Positions 23,449 through 32,135 of a DNA stretch of 64,000 nucleotides are shown piece after piece. The translations under genes were made by a program, and so were the position numbers. Below the pieces are notes generated by a model. The model searched no databases. It was given only the letters and a program-made list of their open reading frames with translations, and was not told the origin of the DNA. Every line of letters begins with the position of its first letter. Position 1 is the stretch's first letter. Source of the stretch: an uncultured bacterium (GTDB taxonomy: Bacteria; Bacillota; Clostridia; Christensenellales; CAG-917); contig CASQXY010000003.1 in the NCBI GenBank assembly GCA_949432885.1, positions 51,633 through 115,632 of the forward strand. Direction: 5' to 3'.

Positions 23449-24270
23449 ATGAAGAAAGCTGTGATAAAAAAGTTTACCGCCGCCGTATTGCTGATTGTGC
23501 TCGTCGCATGTTGCGCGTTTGCGCTCTGCGCATGTGATAAGGACGGCGGCGAATCCCCAAATACGACATATTTTGAAAATGACGTGCGTTTCGGACTGAA
23601 CGTGAGCAACACGCAGGTTATGAATTTCGGAAATCCTTATATTATGATGGTGCGCAACGCGTTCTTTGACAATGCTAACACTTATGCGGAGTTCAAAGCT
23701 GACGGCACTATGCACTGTCAGATACAGACAAAGGCGGAGCTGTTTTCAGACGTAAATAAACTGCTTGATTCCATAAAAACCATTGCGCCCGACTTCGACG
23801 TGGAGCAGATACTCGCTTCGGTGGAGCTTTCGGGAATGTTCAACGACTACGTTGAGCCGATGTTCCCCGGATTTACGGAATATTTCAAGGCAGGCGACGT
23901 GAGAAGCGCGCTAGGGCTTATCAAAAGAAGTCTGGGTTTCGATATCACGGGGCTTGATACCGAAGACCCCGAAATCAAGGCGTTATTCAAAGAAATCGGT
24001 CGGACGCTTGCGCTTCCCGAGGATTTGCTTGAACGCATACCTGCCGACGCTGTGCTTACGTTAAGCTTTGACAGCACCTATTGCGTAAAGGAGCTCATCG
24101 GGCACGACGGCGAAAAGCACACGGGCATATATGTGAGCGCTATCGCGCAAAACGGCAATACTCAGCCGTACTGTGTGTTTACTCTCACTCAAAACGAAAA
24201 AGGAGGCAGAGAGCTGTTTTTCAGAGCGGAATTTATGATGACGCAGATAGGGCTTACGGAGCGCGTCTGA
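23449..24270 (+). CDS. Putative lipoprotein of unknown function
   Basis: A 273-residue protein with a lipoprotein signal ending in ALCAC (C29). The mature part begins with an Asp/Gly-rich spacer (DKDGGESPN) and is mixed alpha/beta with no family motif that I recognise. A region near residues 95-165 is rich in amphipathic helices (DVEQILASVELSGMFNDYV). The ATG at 23449 has GGGAGG 7 nt upstream and lies 13 bp after the SGNH gene, so the two are co-transcribed and probably act together at the cell surface. The paired lipobox sequences are similar (LVACDKGGG, LCACDKDGG), hinting at a shared signal-peptide origin. Confidence 0.7.
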   Translation: MKKAVIKKFTAAVLLIVLVACCAFALCACDKDGGESPNTTYFENDVRFGLNVSNTQVMNFGNPYIMMVRNAFFDNANTYAEFKADGTMHCQIQTKAELFSDVNKLLDSIKTIAPDFDVEQILASVELSGMFNDYVEPMFPGFTEYFKAGDVRSALGLIKRSLGFDITGLDTEDPEIKALFKEIGRTLALPEDLLERIPADAVLTLSFDSTYCVKELIGHDGEKHTGIYVSAIAQNGNTQPYCVFTLTQNEKGGRELFFRAEFMMTQIGLTERV

Positions 24271-24299
24271 ACCGACGGACATAAATATATTCATATTGC

Positions 24300-24333
24300 G
24301 GCGTTCGTCTGTGGCGGACGCCGTTTTATATGC
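24300..24333 (+). terminator. Terminator after the lipoprotein pair
   Basis: CGGCGTTCG / CGGACGCCG stem (one G-U pair) followed by TTTTAT. Confidence 0.7.
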
Positions 24334-24349
24334 AAACCATCATTTGTAT

Positions 24350-24378
24350 TTGCGCGCGGGCGCGCATTGTGATATAAT
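24350..24378 (+). promoter_or_regulatory. Promoter of the ECF operon, leaderless arrangement
   Basis: TTGCGC, 17 bp, TATAAT. The -10 box ends 6 nt before the ATG at 24385, and no ribosome site is present. Confidence 0.6.
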
Positions 24379-24384
24379 CCGCTT

Positions 24385-25224
24385 ATGTCGGATTTTCAGA
24401 TTGAAATCAAGGGTGTGAGTTATTCGTATCCCGTCAGAGAAGGCTACAACGTCAAAGCCGTCAAGAATCTCTCTTTGAATATTAGGAAGGGTGAGTTTGT
24501 CGCATTGACGGGGATGAACGGCAGCGGAAAGAGCACGCTTGCAAAGTTATTGAACGGTCTCTTTCAGCCTAAGGAAGGAGAAATCCTTATAGACGGGATT
24601 TCCACCGCCGACGAAAGCAATATGTTTGAAATCCGCAAAAAGGTCGGGATGGTGTTTCAGAACCCCGACAATCAGACTGTCGCAACCATAATAGAGGACG
24701 ATATCGCGTTCGGCCCCGAGAATATAGGCGTCGAAAGAGAGGAGATAATTCGGCGCGTGGACGAAGCTCTCGAAGCGGTCGGCATGAGCGAATACCGCAC
24801 CCGCACCACCTCCAAACTCAGCGGCGGACAGAAACAGCGTATTGCGATAGCCGGCGTACTGGCGATGAAGCCTGACATAATCATCCTCGACGAATCGACG
24901 GCGATGCTCGACCCCAATGGAAGAAAGGAGATAATGGAAGTTGCCTGCCGCCTGAACAAAAGCGGAATTACCGTCGTCAATATCACTCACAACATGGAGG
25001 AAGCCGCGCTTGCGGACAGAATCGTGGTGCTGAGAAAGGGCCGTATAGCAATAGACGGAACGCCCAAAGAGGTATTCGCCTCGGGACTTATCGAGGCGTG
25101 CGGACTGACTCTGCCGCCTATTACGGAGCTGTCGCGCGCCCTTGCAGAAGAGGGCTTCGTGTTCGACGGAGTCGTCATAAGTGACGAAGAGCTTGCGGAG
25201 GGAATATGTCGGCTATTGAAATAA
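24385..25224 (+). CDS. ecfA1: ECF transporter ATPase A1
   Basis: A 279-residue ABC ATPase. Walker A is GMNGSGKST, the Q-loop region reads GMVFQNPDNQ, the signature is LSGGQKQR, and Walker B is IIILDESTAMLDP. In EcfA1 the Asp-Glu-Ser form is normal. It pairs with EcfA2 and EcfT to form the shared energy module that powers vitamin and micronutrient S components. None of those substrate-binding proteins is in the window, so this is a group II module serving unlinked S proteins. The gene appears to be leaderless and overlaps ecfA2 by 19 bp. Confidence 0.92.
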   Translation: MSDFQIEIKGVSYSYPVREGYNVKAVKNLSLNIRKGEFVALTGMNGSGKSTLAKLLNGLFQPKEGEILIDGISTADESNMFEIRKKVGMVFQNPDNQTVATIIEDDIAFGPENIGVEREEIIRRVDEALEAVGMSEYRTRTTSKLSGGQKQRIAIAGVLAMKPDIIILDESTAMLDPNGRKEIMEVACRLNKSGITVVNITHNMEEAALADRIVVLRKGRIAIDGTPKEVFASGLIEACGLTLPPITELSRALAEEGFVFDGVVISDEELAEGICRLLK

Positions 25225-26234
25225 GCAATCTGAGTTTTGTATACTCCCCGAAAACTCCCAACGAAAAACAGGCGTTGAAGAATATAAATCTCTCCGTAGA
25301 GGAGGGCACTTTCCTCGGTATCGTGGGCGCGACGGGAAGCGGAAAATCCACACTTATTCAGCACCTCAACGGGCTTATAAAGCCGCAGGACAAAAAGCGG
25401 ATGTCCGTCGTTGTCAACGGAATGTCCGCAGCCGATAGAAAGACCTTGAAAAAACTACGCTTTGAAGTGGGCATGGTTTTTCAATATCCCGAATATCAGC
25501 TTTTCGAGGACACCGTCGCAAAGGACGTGGCTTTCGGTCCTAAAAACATGAAGCTGGAAAAGGATGAGATAGACAGAAGAGTTCGCCGCGCGCTCGAAGT
25601 GGTGGGGCTCGATTACGACAAATTTGCTATCCGCAGTCCGTTTGACCTGAGCGGCGGAGAAAAAAGACGCGTCGCTATTGCTGGCGTGATTGCCATGCAA
25701 CCCAAAATTCTCGTTTTGGACGAGCCCGTTGCGGGGCTTGACCCGATAGGACGGAAAGAGATACTCGCGCTCGTAAAAAAACTTCAAAAAGAGGTGTCGC
25801 CGACAGTTATAATCGTATCTCACAACATGGATGACATGGCGGAGCTCGCGGACAGGATAGTCGCGCTCAAAGACGGCGAAATAATAGCGGACGGCACCCC
25901 GAAGCGTGTGTTTTGCAACAGACGTCTTATCAAAGAAGCTGGACTGGATTTGCCCACCGCAACATCCCTTACGGATATGCTGATATCAAGAGGGGTGAAA
26001 CTCCCGAACGACATCGTGACTATGGCGGAGCTTGCAAGAGAGCTCGGCGCTGCGCTGCGCAGAAAACTGAGCGTATCCGCTTCCGAGGAATACGAGGATA
26101 GGGAAGATTTTAAAGAGTATGACGGCGGCTGCGGCAGCGAATACGACGATAGATACGAAGCCGGCGGATGCGAGTATGGCGAGGCATCGGACGAGGGCGA
26201 AGAGCGCTGGGACGGGGAGGACGAGAATGTTTAA
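25206..26234 (+). CDS. ecfA2: ECF transporter ATPase A2
   Basis: A 342-residue ABC ATPase with Walker A GATGSGKST, Q-loop GMVFQYPEYQ, signature LSGGEKRR and Walker B ILVLDEPVAGLDP. GGAGGG lies just before the ATG. The usual EcfA2 ends near residue 285. Here about 50 further residues form a strongly acidic tail rich in Glu, Asp, Tyr and Gly (EEYEDREDFKEY...DEGEERWDGEDENV). The tail is unlike the catalytic part and probably disordered. It overlaps ecfT by 8 bp, so the module is translationally coupled. Confidence 0.9.
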   Translation: MSAIEISNLSFVYSPKTPNEKQALKNINLSVEEGTFLGIVGATGSGKSTLIQHLNGLIKPQDKKRMSVVVNGMSAADRKTLKKLRFEVGMVFQYPEYQLFEDTVAKDVAFGPKNMKLEKDEIDRRVRRALEVVGLDYDKFAIRSPFDLSGGEKRRVAIAGVIAMQPKILVLDEPVAGLDPIGRKEILALVKKLQKEVSPTVIIVSHNMDDMAELADRIVALKDGEIIADGTPKRVFCNRRLIKEAGLDLPTATSLTDMLISRGVKLPNDIVTMAELARELGAALRRKLSVSASEEYEDREDFKEYDGGCGSEYDDRYEAGGCEYGEASDEGEERWDGEDENV

Positions 26235-27078
26235 GGACGTCGCTTTCGGTCAGTATTATCCCGTAAATTCACCCGTGCACAGGCTTGACGCGAGAGTGAA
26301 GCTGTTGCTTACGATACTGTTTGTAGTGTCCATATTTTTTATACGGACGTATTTCGGCTTTATGCTTACCGCCGCGGTTCTGCTTGTGACGATACTGCTT
26401 GCGCGACTGCCGATTCTGTCCGTCCTCAAATCCGTCAGAGGAATTCTGCTTATAGTTGCGATAACCGCGATTATCAATCTGTTTTTCATCAAGGAAGGCG
26501 AGGTTTTGGTGCAGAGCGGAGCTATTGTAATCACCAAAACAGGAGTTCATACGACAATAAAGATGGTTTTAAGGCTCGTTTTGTTGATTTCGGGCGCTTC
26601 ATTGCTGTCGCTTACGACGACTCCGGTTCAGCTTGCGGACGGGCTGGAAAGCCTTATGGCGCCTTTGAAGCTCGTAAGAGTTCCCGTCAGAGACATAGCG
26701 ATGATTATGAGCATTGCGCTCAGATTTATCCCCACTCTTTTCGAGGAGACGAACAAGATTATAGCGGCGCAAAAGGCAAGGGGCGCGAGCTTCGATACGG
26801 GAGGTCTGCTGTCGAGAGTGAAAGCCATGCTGCCCGTGCTCATTCCGCTGTTTGTCAATTCCTTCCGCAGAGCGGACGAGCTTGCGTTCGCAATGGACGC
26901 GCGCTGTTACAACGCCACGGACAAGCGTACAAAGATGAAAAAGGCAAAATTGGGCTTCGGCGATTTGGCTGCCGTGCTGTTTATTGCGGGATATTTTACC
27001 GTCATACTTTTGGAAAGATATTATTTCCCTACCGTCGGTATTAATATCGACGTTGCGATTTTCGGAGGCTTGCTGTGA
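26227..27078 (+). CDS. ecfT: ECF transporter transmembrane protein EcfT
   Basis: A 283-residue integral membrane protein. The two coupling helices carry the Ala-Arg-Gly type motifs AAQKARGASFD (about residue 184) and AFAMDARCYN, which dock onto the two ATPases. Hydrophobic helices flank them. The start VAFGQYYPVNSPVHRLDARVK is typical. The ATG at 26227 follows GGGGAGG. It joins EcfA1/A2 to exchangeable S components for vitamin uptake. The stop overlaps the start of truA, an order common in Firmicutes. Confidence 0.92.
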   Translation: MFKDVAFGQYYPVNSPVHRLDARVKLLLTILFVVSIFFIRTYFGFMLTAAVLLVTILLARLPILSVLKSVRGILLIVAITAIINLFFIKEGEVLVQSGAIVITKTGVHTTIKMVLRLVLLISGASLLSLTTTPVQLADGLESLMAPLKLVRVPVRDIAMIMSIALRFIPTLFEETNKIIAAQKARGASFDTGGLLSRVKAMLPVLIPLFVNSFRRADELAFAMDARCYNATDKRTKMKKAKLGFGDLAAVLFIAGYFTVILLERYYFPTVGINIDVAIFGGLL

Positions 27079-27902
27079 GATATGCTGCGGTGATTTCATA
27101 TTTCGGAGCGCGGTATGTAGGCTGGCAGAAACAGCTCAACGGAATGAGCGTACAGGAGACGTTGGAGAGGGCGCTGTCGCGCGCCCTCGGGCAGGATATA
27201 AGCGCGACCGCGAGCGGAAGAACGGACGCGGGAGTTCACGCGCTCGCGCAGGTCGTACACTTCGACGCGGACACTTCCGTGCCGACGGACAAGATTCCAT
27301 TCGCCGTCAATTCCTATCTTCCCGACGACGTGAGCATGCTGTCCTGCGAGACCGCACCCGAGAATTTCAACGCGAGGTTCAGCGCGAAGAGAAAGACGTA
27401 TTGCTATAAGCTGTACCTGTCGCGGCATAGGAAGCCTTTGCTTGAACAGACGCACGAGCATATCGTAGTGCCTCTCGATATCGAAGCGATGAGAAAGGGC
27501 GCGGACGAGATAGAGGGCGAGCACGATTTCAAATGTTTCGAGGCTACGGGAAGCGTGATTAAAAACACCGTGCGCACCGTATACGCGGTGGACGTGCGCG
27601 TCCGTCCGTTTGAAGGCGAGGTCGAAGGGGTCTTCCGTATTGCTTCGGACGGGGAGGAAACGTATGGGGCGCACGCCCCGACGGATTGCGGAAAAGCGTA
27701 CGGCTGTACGGTGGAGATAAGCGTGACGGGCAACGGTTTTTTGTACAATATGGTGCGCATAATCGCAGGTACGCTCGTATACTGCGGAATGGGAAAACTC
27801 ACCGCAGAGGACGTACGCAAAGCGATTGAAAGCGGAGACAGAACGCTTGCGGGCAAAACTCTGCCTGCGAAGGGACTTCATCTTTTGAGGGTGGTTTACT
27901 GA
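27075..27902 (+). CDS. truA: tRNA pseudouridine synthase A
   Basis: A 275-residue TruA. The catalytic Asp (about D51) is in ASGRTDAGVHALAQVVHFD, and RYAAVISYFGARYVGWQ is the normal N-terminus. The ending GNGFLYNMVRIIAGTLV closes the active site. It converts U38-U40 in the tRNA anticodon arm to pseudouridine. The start is GTG, overlapping the ecfT stop by 4 bp (GTGA). A segment near residues 185-215 (EGVFRIASDGEETYGAHAP) is somewhat longer than in many TruA proteins. Confidence 0.92.
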   Translation: MRYAAVISYFGARYVGWQKQLNGMSVQETLERALSRALGQDISATASGRTDAGVHALAQVVHFDADTSVPTDKIPFAVNSYLPDDVSMLSCETAPENFNARFSAKRKTYCYKLYLSRHRKPLLEQTHEHIVVPLDIEAMRKGADEIEGEHDFKCFEATGSVIKNTVRTVYAVDVRVRPFEGEVEGVFRIASDGEETYGAHAPTDCGKAYGCTVEISVTGNGFLYNMVRIIAGTLVYCGMGKLTAEDVRKAIESGDRTLAGKTLPAKGLHLLRVVY

Positions 27903-27944
27903 TGTCCGAATAGGTCTTTGAAATTTCTGAGATTTGCAGAATAT

Positions 27945-27976
27945 CGCCGCGCAGTCCTAAAAGCCGCGCGGTTTTG
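27945..27976 (+). terminator. Terminator after truA
   Basis: CCGCGC / GCGCGG stem followed by TTTTG; moderate strength. Confidence 0.6.
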
Positions 27977-28032
27977 TTATATTTCGGCTAACGGCCGGAC
28001 GTGCGTTTCCAATAATTGACTTGCCGTTGTCC

Positions 28033-28061
28033 TTGACAGAGGGACGTTTTCGTACTATATT
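28033..28061 (+). promoter_or_regulatory. Consensus promoter, leaderless arrangement
   Basis: TTGACA, 17 bp, TATATT. The -10 box ends 9 nt before the ATG at 28071, leaving a leader of 0-3 nt. Confidence 0.75.
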
Positions 28062-28070
28062 ATTTATATT

Positions 28071-28457
28071 ATGCTAACCGTTAGATTTGTAAATTACGAA
28101 GACGCGCGCGCAATATACCGTACGCTCGGAATTGCGGAGGAGCCGTTCGGCTCGAATTTCGCAATGTACGACGGGGAAACACCCGTGGCAGTATGGCGTA
28201 TGACCATAAGCGCGGAGAGCGAGCCCGTGGGTGTGATTGACAGCATAGTTTTTGCGGACGGCGTGGAAGAGGGAGATAGGACGTTCTTTTTGCATGCCAT
28301 GTTCTTCAAGCTGATAGAGGGCGCGCCGCTTGTTTTGCGTATTCCCTCCGTCAAGCGCGAGTTTGAAAGATTCGGATTCGAGGAAAAGGACGGTTGCATG
28401 GAGGTTTATTCAAGGGACGTAAATCTGCACTATGCGTGCGGAGGAAAAAGAGGCTGA
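28071..28457 (+). CDS. Small GNAT-like protein of unknown function
   Basis: The 128-residue protein resembles the second half of GNAT proteins. VRFVNYEDARAIYRTLGI looks like the first GNAT strand and helix. AVWRMTISAESEPVGVIDSIVFADGVEEGD matches the central strands, and FERFGFEEKDGCMEVYSRD the end (F-x-x-x-GF). The acetyl-CoA loop R-x-x-G-x-G/A is missing, so it may not be an active acetyltransferase. It has a strong promoter that would give a leaderless mRNA. It ends 1 bp before the glutaminyl-tRNA synthetase start, so the two are one unit. Confidence 0.65.
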   Translation: MLTVRFVNYEDARAIYRTLGIAEEPFGSNFAMYDGETPVAVWRMTISAESEPVGVIDSIVFADGVEEGDRTFFLHAMFFKLIEGAPLVLRIPSVKREFERFGFEEKDGCMEVYSRDVNLHYACGGKRG

Positions 28458-28458
28458 T

Positions 28459-30075
28459 ATGGAGTCAAAGAATTTTATTGAGGAATTTATCGAACAGGAT
28501 ATCGCAGACGGCAAGGTGGACGGGATAATCACGCGTTTTCCGCCCGAGCCAAACGGATATCTGCATATAGGGCACGCAAAGGCGCTGTGCATAAATTTCG
28601 GAGTTAAGGAAAAGTACAACGGCAAATGCAATCTACGTTTCGACGACACCAATCCCGCAAAAGAGGACGTGGAGTATATGGAGAGCATCAAGCGTGACAT
28701 CGAGTGGCTGGGCTTCGAGTGGGACGGGCTGTACAACGCGAGCGACTATTTTGAAAAGATGTACGAGTGCGCCGTCAAGCTGATAAAGGACGGCAAGGCG
28801 TACGTTTGCGACCTCTCCGCCGAGGAGATAAGCGCGACGCGCGGCAGCTTTGGGGTCGCGGGGAAGGAGAGCCCGTTCAGAAACCGGAGCGTAGAGGAAA
28901 ATCTCTCGCTTTTCGAGGCTATGCGCGAGGGCAAATACGCCGACGGCGAAAAGGTGCTCCGCGCAAAGATAGATATGGCGTCTCCCAACATAAATATGCG
29001 CGACCCCGTCATATATCGCATATGCCATGCGAGTCATCCGCATACGGGGGACAAGTGGTGCATTTATCCCATGTACGATTTCGCGCACCCGATAGAGGAC
29101 GCGATAGAGGGCATATCCCACTCGCTTTGCTCGCTGGAATTTGAAAACCACCGTCCGCTCTACGACTGGGTGACGGAAAACTGCGGCTTTACGCGCCGTC
29201 CGAGACAGATAGAATTTGCGAGGCTCAACCTGACGCACACCGTGATGAGCAAGCGTTTCATAAAGCGGCTCGTGGACGAAAAAATAGTCTGGGGCTGGGA
29301 CGACCCGCGTCTTAGTACGCTGTCGGGCATAAGGGAGAGAGGCTACACGCCCGCGGCTATACGCGATTTTTGCGCGCGCATAGGCGTGGCGAAGGCGGAC
29401 AGCGAGGTGGATATATCCATATTGGAGCACTGCGTGAGAGAGGATCTCAACGCGAGCGCACAGCGCGCTATGGTCGTGACCAAGCCGCTCAAACTCATTG
29501 TGGACAACTATCCCGAGGGCAAGACGGAGCTCGCGTATATAGAAAACAATCCCCAAAAGGAGAATAGCGGCACGCACGCCGTTACCTTCTCCCGCGAGCT
29601 GTATATAGAGCAGGATGATTTTTCGCTCAATCCGCCGCCCAAGTATTTCAGACTTAAACCCGACGGCATTGTGCGCCTGAAAGGCGCGTATATAGTGCGC
29701 TACAAGAGCTGCGAGCAGGACGCGGACGGGAACGTCGCCGCCGTGCACGTCGAATATATCGAGGGCACGCGCTCGGGCGAGGAAGGCGCGAATATGAAGG
29801 TCAAGGGCACAATCCACTGGGTGAGCGCAGATGACTGCGTAGACGTTACGCTCAACATGTTCGACTATCTCATAAACGACGGAGACGGCGATTATATGGA
29901 CAGGCTCAATCCGAACTCACTCACCGTGCTTCACGGCAAGGCGGAGAGGCTTGTCGCGGACTCGCCCGTACATACGCGTTTCCAGTTTCTCAGAGAGGGA
30001 TATTTCATCAAGAGGAACGAGAGCAACGAGTTCAACAGCATAGTAGGGTTGAAAGACAGCTACAAGCCGCAATAA
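28459..30075 (+). CDS. glnS: Glutamine--tRNA ligase
   Basis: A 538-residue class I synthetase. The HIGH motif is in PPEPNGYLHIGHAK (about residue 37), and the KMSKS equivalent is VMSKRF (about residue 264). Other GlnRS marks are FDDTNPAKED and the two C-terminal beta-barrel anticodon domains (LKGAYIVRYKSCEQDADGNV). It charges tRNA-Gln directly. Most Firmicutes use GatCAB transamidation instead, so a true GlnRS suggests acquisition by the lineage; GatCAB may coexist elsewhere. GGAGG lies 13 nt or more before the ATG, a longer spacing than usual. Confidence 0.93.
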   Translation: MESKNFIEEFIEQDIADGKVDGIITRFPPEPNGYLHIGHAKALCINFGVKEKYNGKCNLRFDDTNPAKEDVEYMESIKRDIEWLGFEWDGLYNASDYFEKMYECAVKLIKDGKAYVCDLSAEEISATRGSFGVAGKESPFRNRSVEENLSLFEAMREGKYADGEKVLRAKIDMASPNINMRDPVIYRICHASHPHTGDKWCIYPMYDFAHPIEDAIEGISHSLCSLEFENHRPLYDWVTENCGFTRRPRQIEFARLNLTHTVMSKRFIKRLVDEKIVWGWDDPRLSTLSGIRERGYTPAAIRDFCARIGVAKADSEVDISILEHCVREDLNASAQRAMVVTKPLKLIVDNYPEGKTELAYIENNPQKENSGTHAVTFSRELYIEQDDFSLNPPPKYFRLKPDGIVRLKGAYIVRYKSCEQDADGNVAAVHVEYIEGTRSGEEGANMKVKGTIHWVSADDCVDVTLNMFDYLINDGDGDYMDRLNPNSLTVLHGKAERLVADSPVHTRFQFLREGYFIKRNESNEFNSIVGLKDSYKPQ

Positions 30076-30112
30076 CGGCGGTTTTATGCGGCAGTAAAAC
30101 AGGAGCAAACAT

Positions 30113-31315
30113 ATGTTCGTTTGTAAAATTTGCGGAGTCGAAGTAAAGCAGGGACAGGCGATTTGCCACAAGTGCGGCGCGGACGTGGTTGACAACCATA
30201 TGACCGTGTGTCCCGTCTGCGGTTCGAGAAACTCCTCGGGGAGCAGATACTGCGCCAAGTGCGGGGGCATACTTCCCGTTATGAGAAAGCCCGTGTGCGC
30301 GGTCTGCGGCGCGAGGAATATGCCGGGGGCGAAGTACTGCATATCCTGCGGCGCGCCCATCGCGATAAGCAACGAAACGCACTCCGATGAGGATATGCTC
30401 GACGCGCGCAAGATGAAACAGCGGCTTGACAATATGGAGCGCGACAGAATGGCTGCTGTCGATAAGGAGATTGCCGAAAAGCGCGCCAAAGCCGCCGACG
30501 AGATGGAAGCCGCCAAAAACGAGATGCGTATCGTCGAAGCCCAGAGGGAGGAGACGTACAATCAGAAGCTGGAAACTCTCGAAGCGTACAAAAGGATGAT
30601 AAACGAGCTCGGCTCCGAGGACGTGGACATGCTGAGAAAAATGTCCGTCGCGCTCAAAGATTACTCCAAATATTACGCCGACCCGTATTCGCAGATAGAC
30701 GAGGACGATATAGAGACGGATACCTACGTCTGTCCCGCTTGCGGTACTATAAACCCGCTCAACTGCACCTATTGCACCAACTGCGGCAGAAACAAGGCGC
30801 GCGCCCTGCTTCTGCTTGCGAAGAACAAGGTCAAGCAAAGCCCTCCCGTCAAGCGCAAGCTGCGCATAATCGATGCGCCCGAGGAGGATTTGAACAGGAA
30901 GGTCACGCCCACGCTCGAAGAGTTCGGACAAAATCCCGAAGCTCGCGAACAGGCTCCCGCGCCCGAAAAGACGGAGGCTTCCGAAGAGGCGGCGACGGGG
31001 AAAAAGGAGCAGCCCGAGGATTTTACGGGCAGAGGCGGCTTTGGCGGATATCCCTACTGGCAGGCTCCCTACGCGCCTTACCCGCAGCAATATGCCGGAC
31101 AGGGCGGATATTTTATGGCGGAGGATCCCAACAGGCAGATGCCTCCTATCGTTCAGCCCGTGGCGTTTGTGCCTTACGTGACGCAGGAACAGCCGCTTGT
31201 GCAGTACACTCCCGAGTATGCCGAGCCCAGACCCGTAAGGCAGTATATGGAATCCCAGTTAGAGCCCGAGCCTCAGCCGCAGCCTAGCGCGACAAAGAGG
31301 GGCAAACGGAGATAA
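30113..31315 (+). CDS. Zinc-ribbon and coiled-coil protein with Pro/Tyr-rich tail
   Basis: This 400-residue soluble protein begins with three CxxC...CxxC zinc ribbons (C4/C7/C18/C21, C33/C36/C47/C50, then CAVCGARN...CISCG). An alpha-helical charged region follows (about residues 100-185, MERDRMAAVDKEIAEKRAKA), then a fourth ribbon (CPACGTIN...CTNCG, about 209-225). A disordered tail rich in Pro, Tyr, Gln and Gly ends in basic TKRGKRR. The tail holds PPIVQPVAFVPYVTQEQ near residue 343, a motif shared with the membrane protein at 32136. It is followed after one base by two four-helix membrane proteins, probably partners. Function is unknown. Confidence 0.75.
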   Translation: MFVCKICGVEVKQGQAICHKCGADVVDNHMTVCPVCGSRNSSGSRYCAKCGGILPVMRKPVCAVCGARNMPGAKYCISCGAPIAISNETHSDEDMLDARKMKQRLDNMERDRMAAVDKEIAEKRAKAADEMEAAKNEMRIVEAQREETYNQKLETLEAYKRMINELGSEDVDMLRKMSVALKDYSKYYADPYSQIDEDDIETDTYVCPACGTINPLNCTYCTNCGRNKARALLLLAKNKVKQSPPVKRKLRIIDAPEEDLNRKVTPTLEEFGQNPEAREQAPAPEKTEASEEAATGKKEQPEDFTGRGGFGGYPYWQAPYAPYPQQYAGQGGYFMAEDPNRQMPPIVQPVAFVPYVTQEQPLVQYTPEYAEPRPVRQYMESQLEPEPQPQPSATKRGKRR

Positions 31316-31316
31316 T

Positions 31317-32102
31317 ATGGCGGAAAACGACGTTCGCAACAGGAATAACAGGCACGTTGACGACGCGGGCATAAGGCTCGCGCCTCCTCCTATGCACAGC
31401 GCCGCCTATCACGTTATGCCGTCCGTCGTACAGGAGTACGTCATTCAGCCGCATATCGAGATAGAACAGCCCGAATCCGAGAACGTGCGCATGTGGACGA
31501 CGGAGAACGATTTCCAACCCAAGACAGAGGATAAGAGCAAAAAATGGAAGCGCCGCAAGCGCAGTAAAAACGCCGTTATCGGCTCGATAATGCTTTTTTT
31601 CACGCTGGTTATGGTATTGCCATTTATACTCGGCGCGGTCGGCATATGGATTGAGGAATGTCCGTTTAAGTTCGTGCCGAAGCAGTACGGGGCGATTTAC
31701 AATATCGTGGAGACGTTCAAGTTTACGTCGGCTCACGGATGGTCGGGCGAAATTGTGAATTACGCGTGGGTGAAGACCGTTCCGAGCATAGTGCTGCTCG
31801 TGGGAATAATCTGTCTTGCCACAAATCTCATAAAAAGCGTTTTCGCCGTTTTCTTTGCGGTAAAGCCCGTGAAGTATATCGCGGATTCGGCGATTTATCT
31901 GCTGTGCGTGCTGTCTATGTTTATTGCCTCGCTCGTAGGTGCGGAGGTTATAGGCATAGCGAAGATAGATTTTATAAGGGATTTTATTCACGGATATCAG
32001 ACGAGCGAAATGTTCAGCCTAGTTCTGTTTGCGGTCGGATATTTTTTGATTTCGCTCATATGTACTCTTGTCAATTCGGACAAGAACGGATATATCAAAT
32101 AA
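31317..32102 (+). CDS. Four-helix membrane protein with long cytoplasmic N-terminus
   Basis: A 261-residue protein. About 78 soluble residues ending in a basic patch (KKWKRRKRSKN) precede four hydrophobic helices: about 80-104, 153-180, 191-215 and 232-255. Between helices 1 and 2 lies an aromatic loop (ECPFKFVPKQYGAIYN). No family motif is recognised. It begins one base after the zinc-ribbon gene stop with GGAGA before it. The layout (long soluble head, basic stop, four helices) repeats in the next gene, so the two may be distant paralogues forming one complex. Confidence 0.7.
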   Translation: MAENDVRNRNNRHVDDAGIRLAPPPMHSAAYHVMPSVVQEYVIQPHIEIEQPESENVRMWTTENDFQPKTEDKSKKWKRRKRSKNAVIGSIMLFFTLVMVLPFILGAVGIWIEECPFKFVPKQYGAIYNIVETFKFTSAHGWSGEIVNYAWVKTVPSIVLLVGIICLATNLIKSVFAVFFAVKPVKYIADSAIYLLCVLSMFIASLVGAEVIGIAKIDFIRDFIHGYQTSEMFSLVLFAVGYFLISLICTLVNSDKNGYIK

Positions 32103-32135
32103 CCGTCTGGCGCATTTCGGCGCAGGAGGATACTT

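Noticed and set aside
28459..30075. Glutamyl-tRNA synthetase as identity
   Set aside because: The PPEPNGYLHIGH context and the two beta-barrel anticodon domains are those of GlnRS, not bacterial GluRS.
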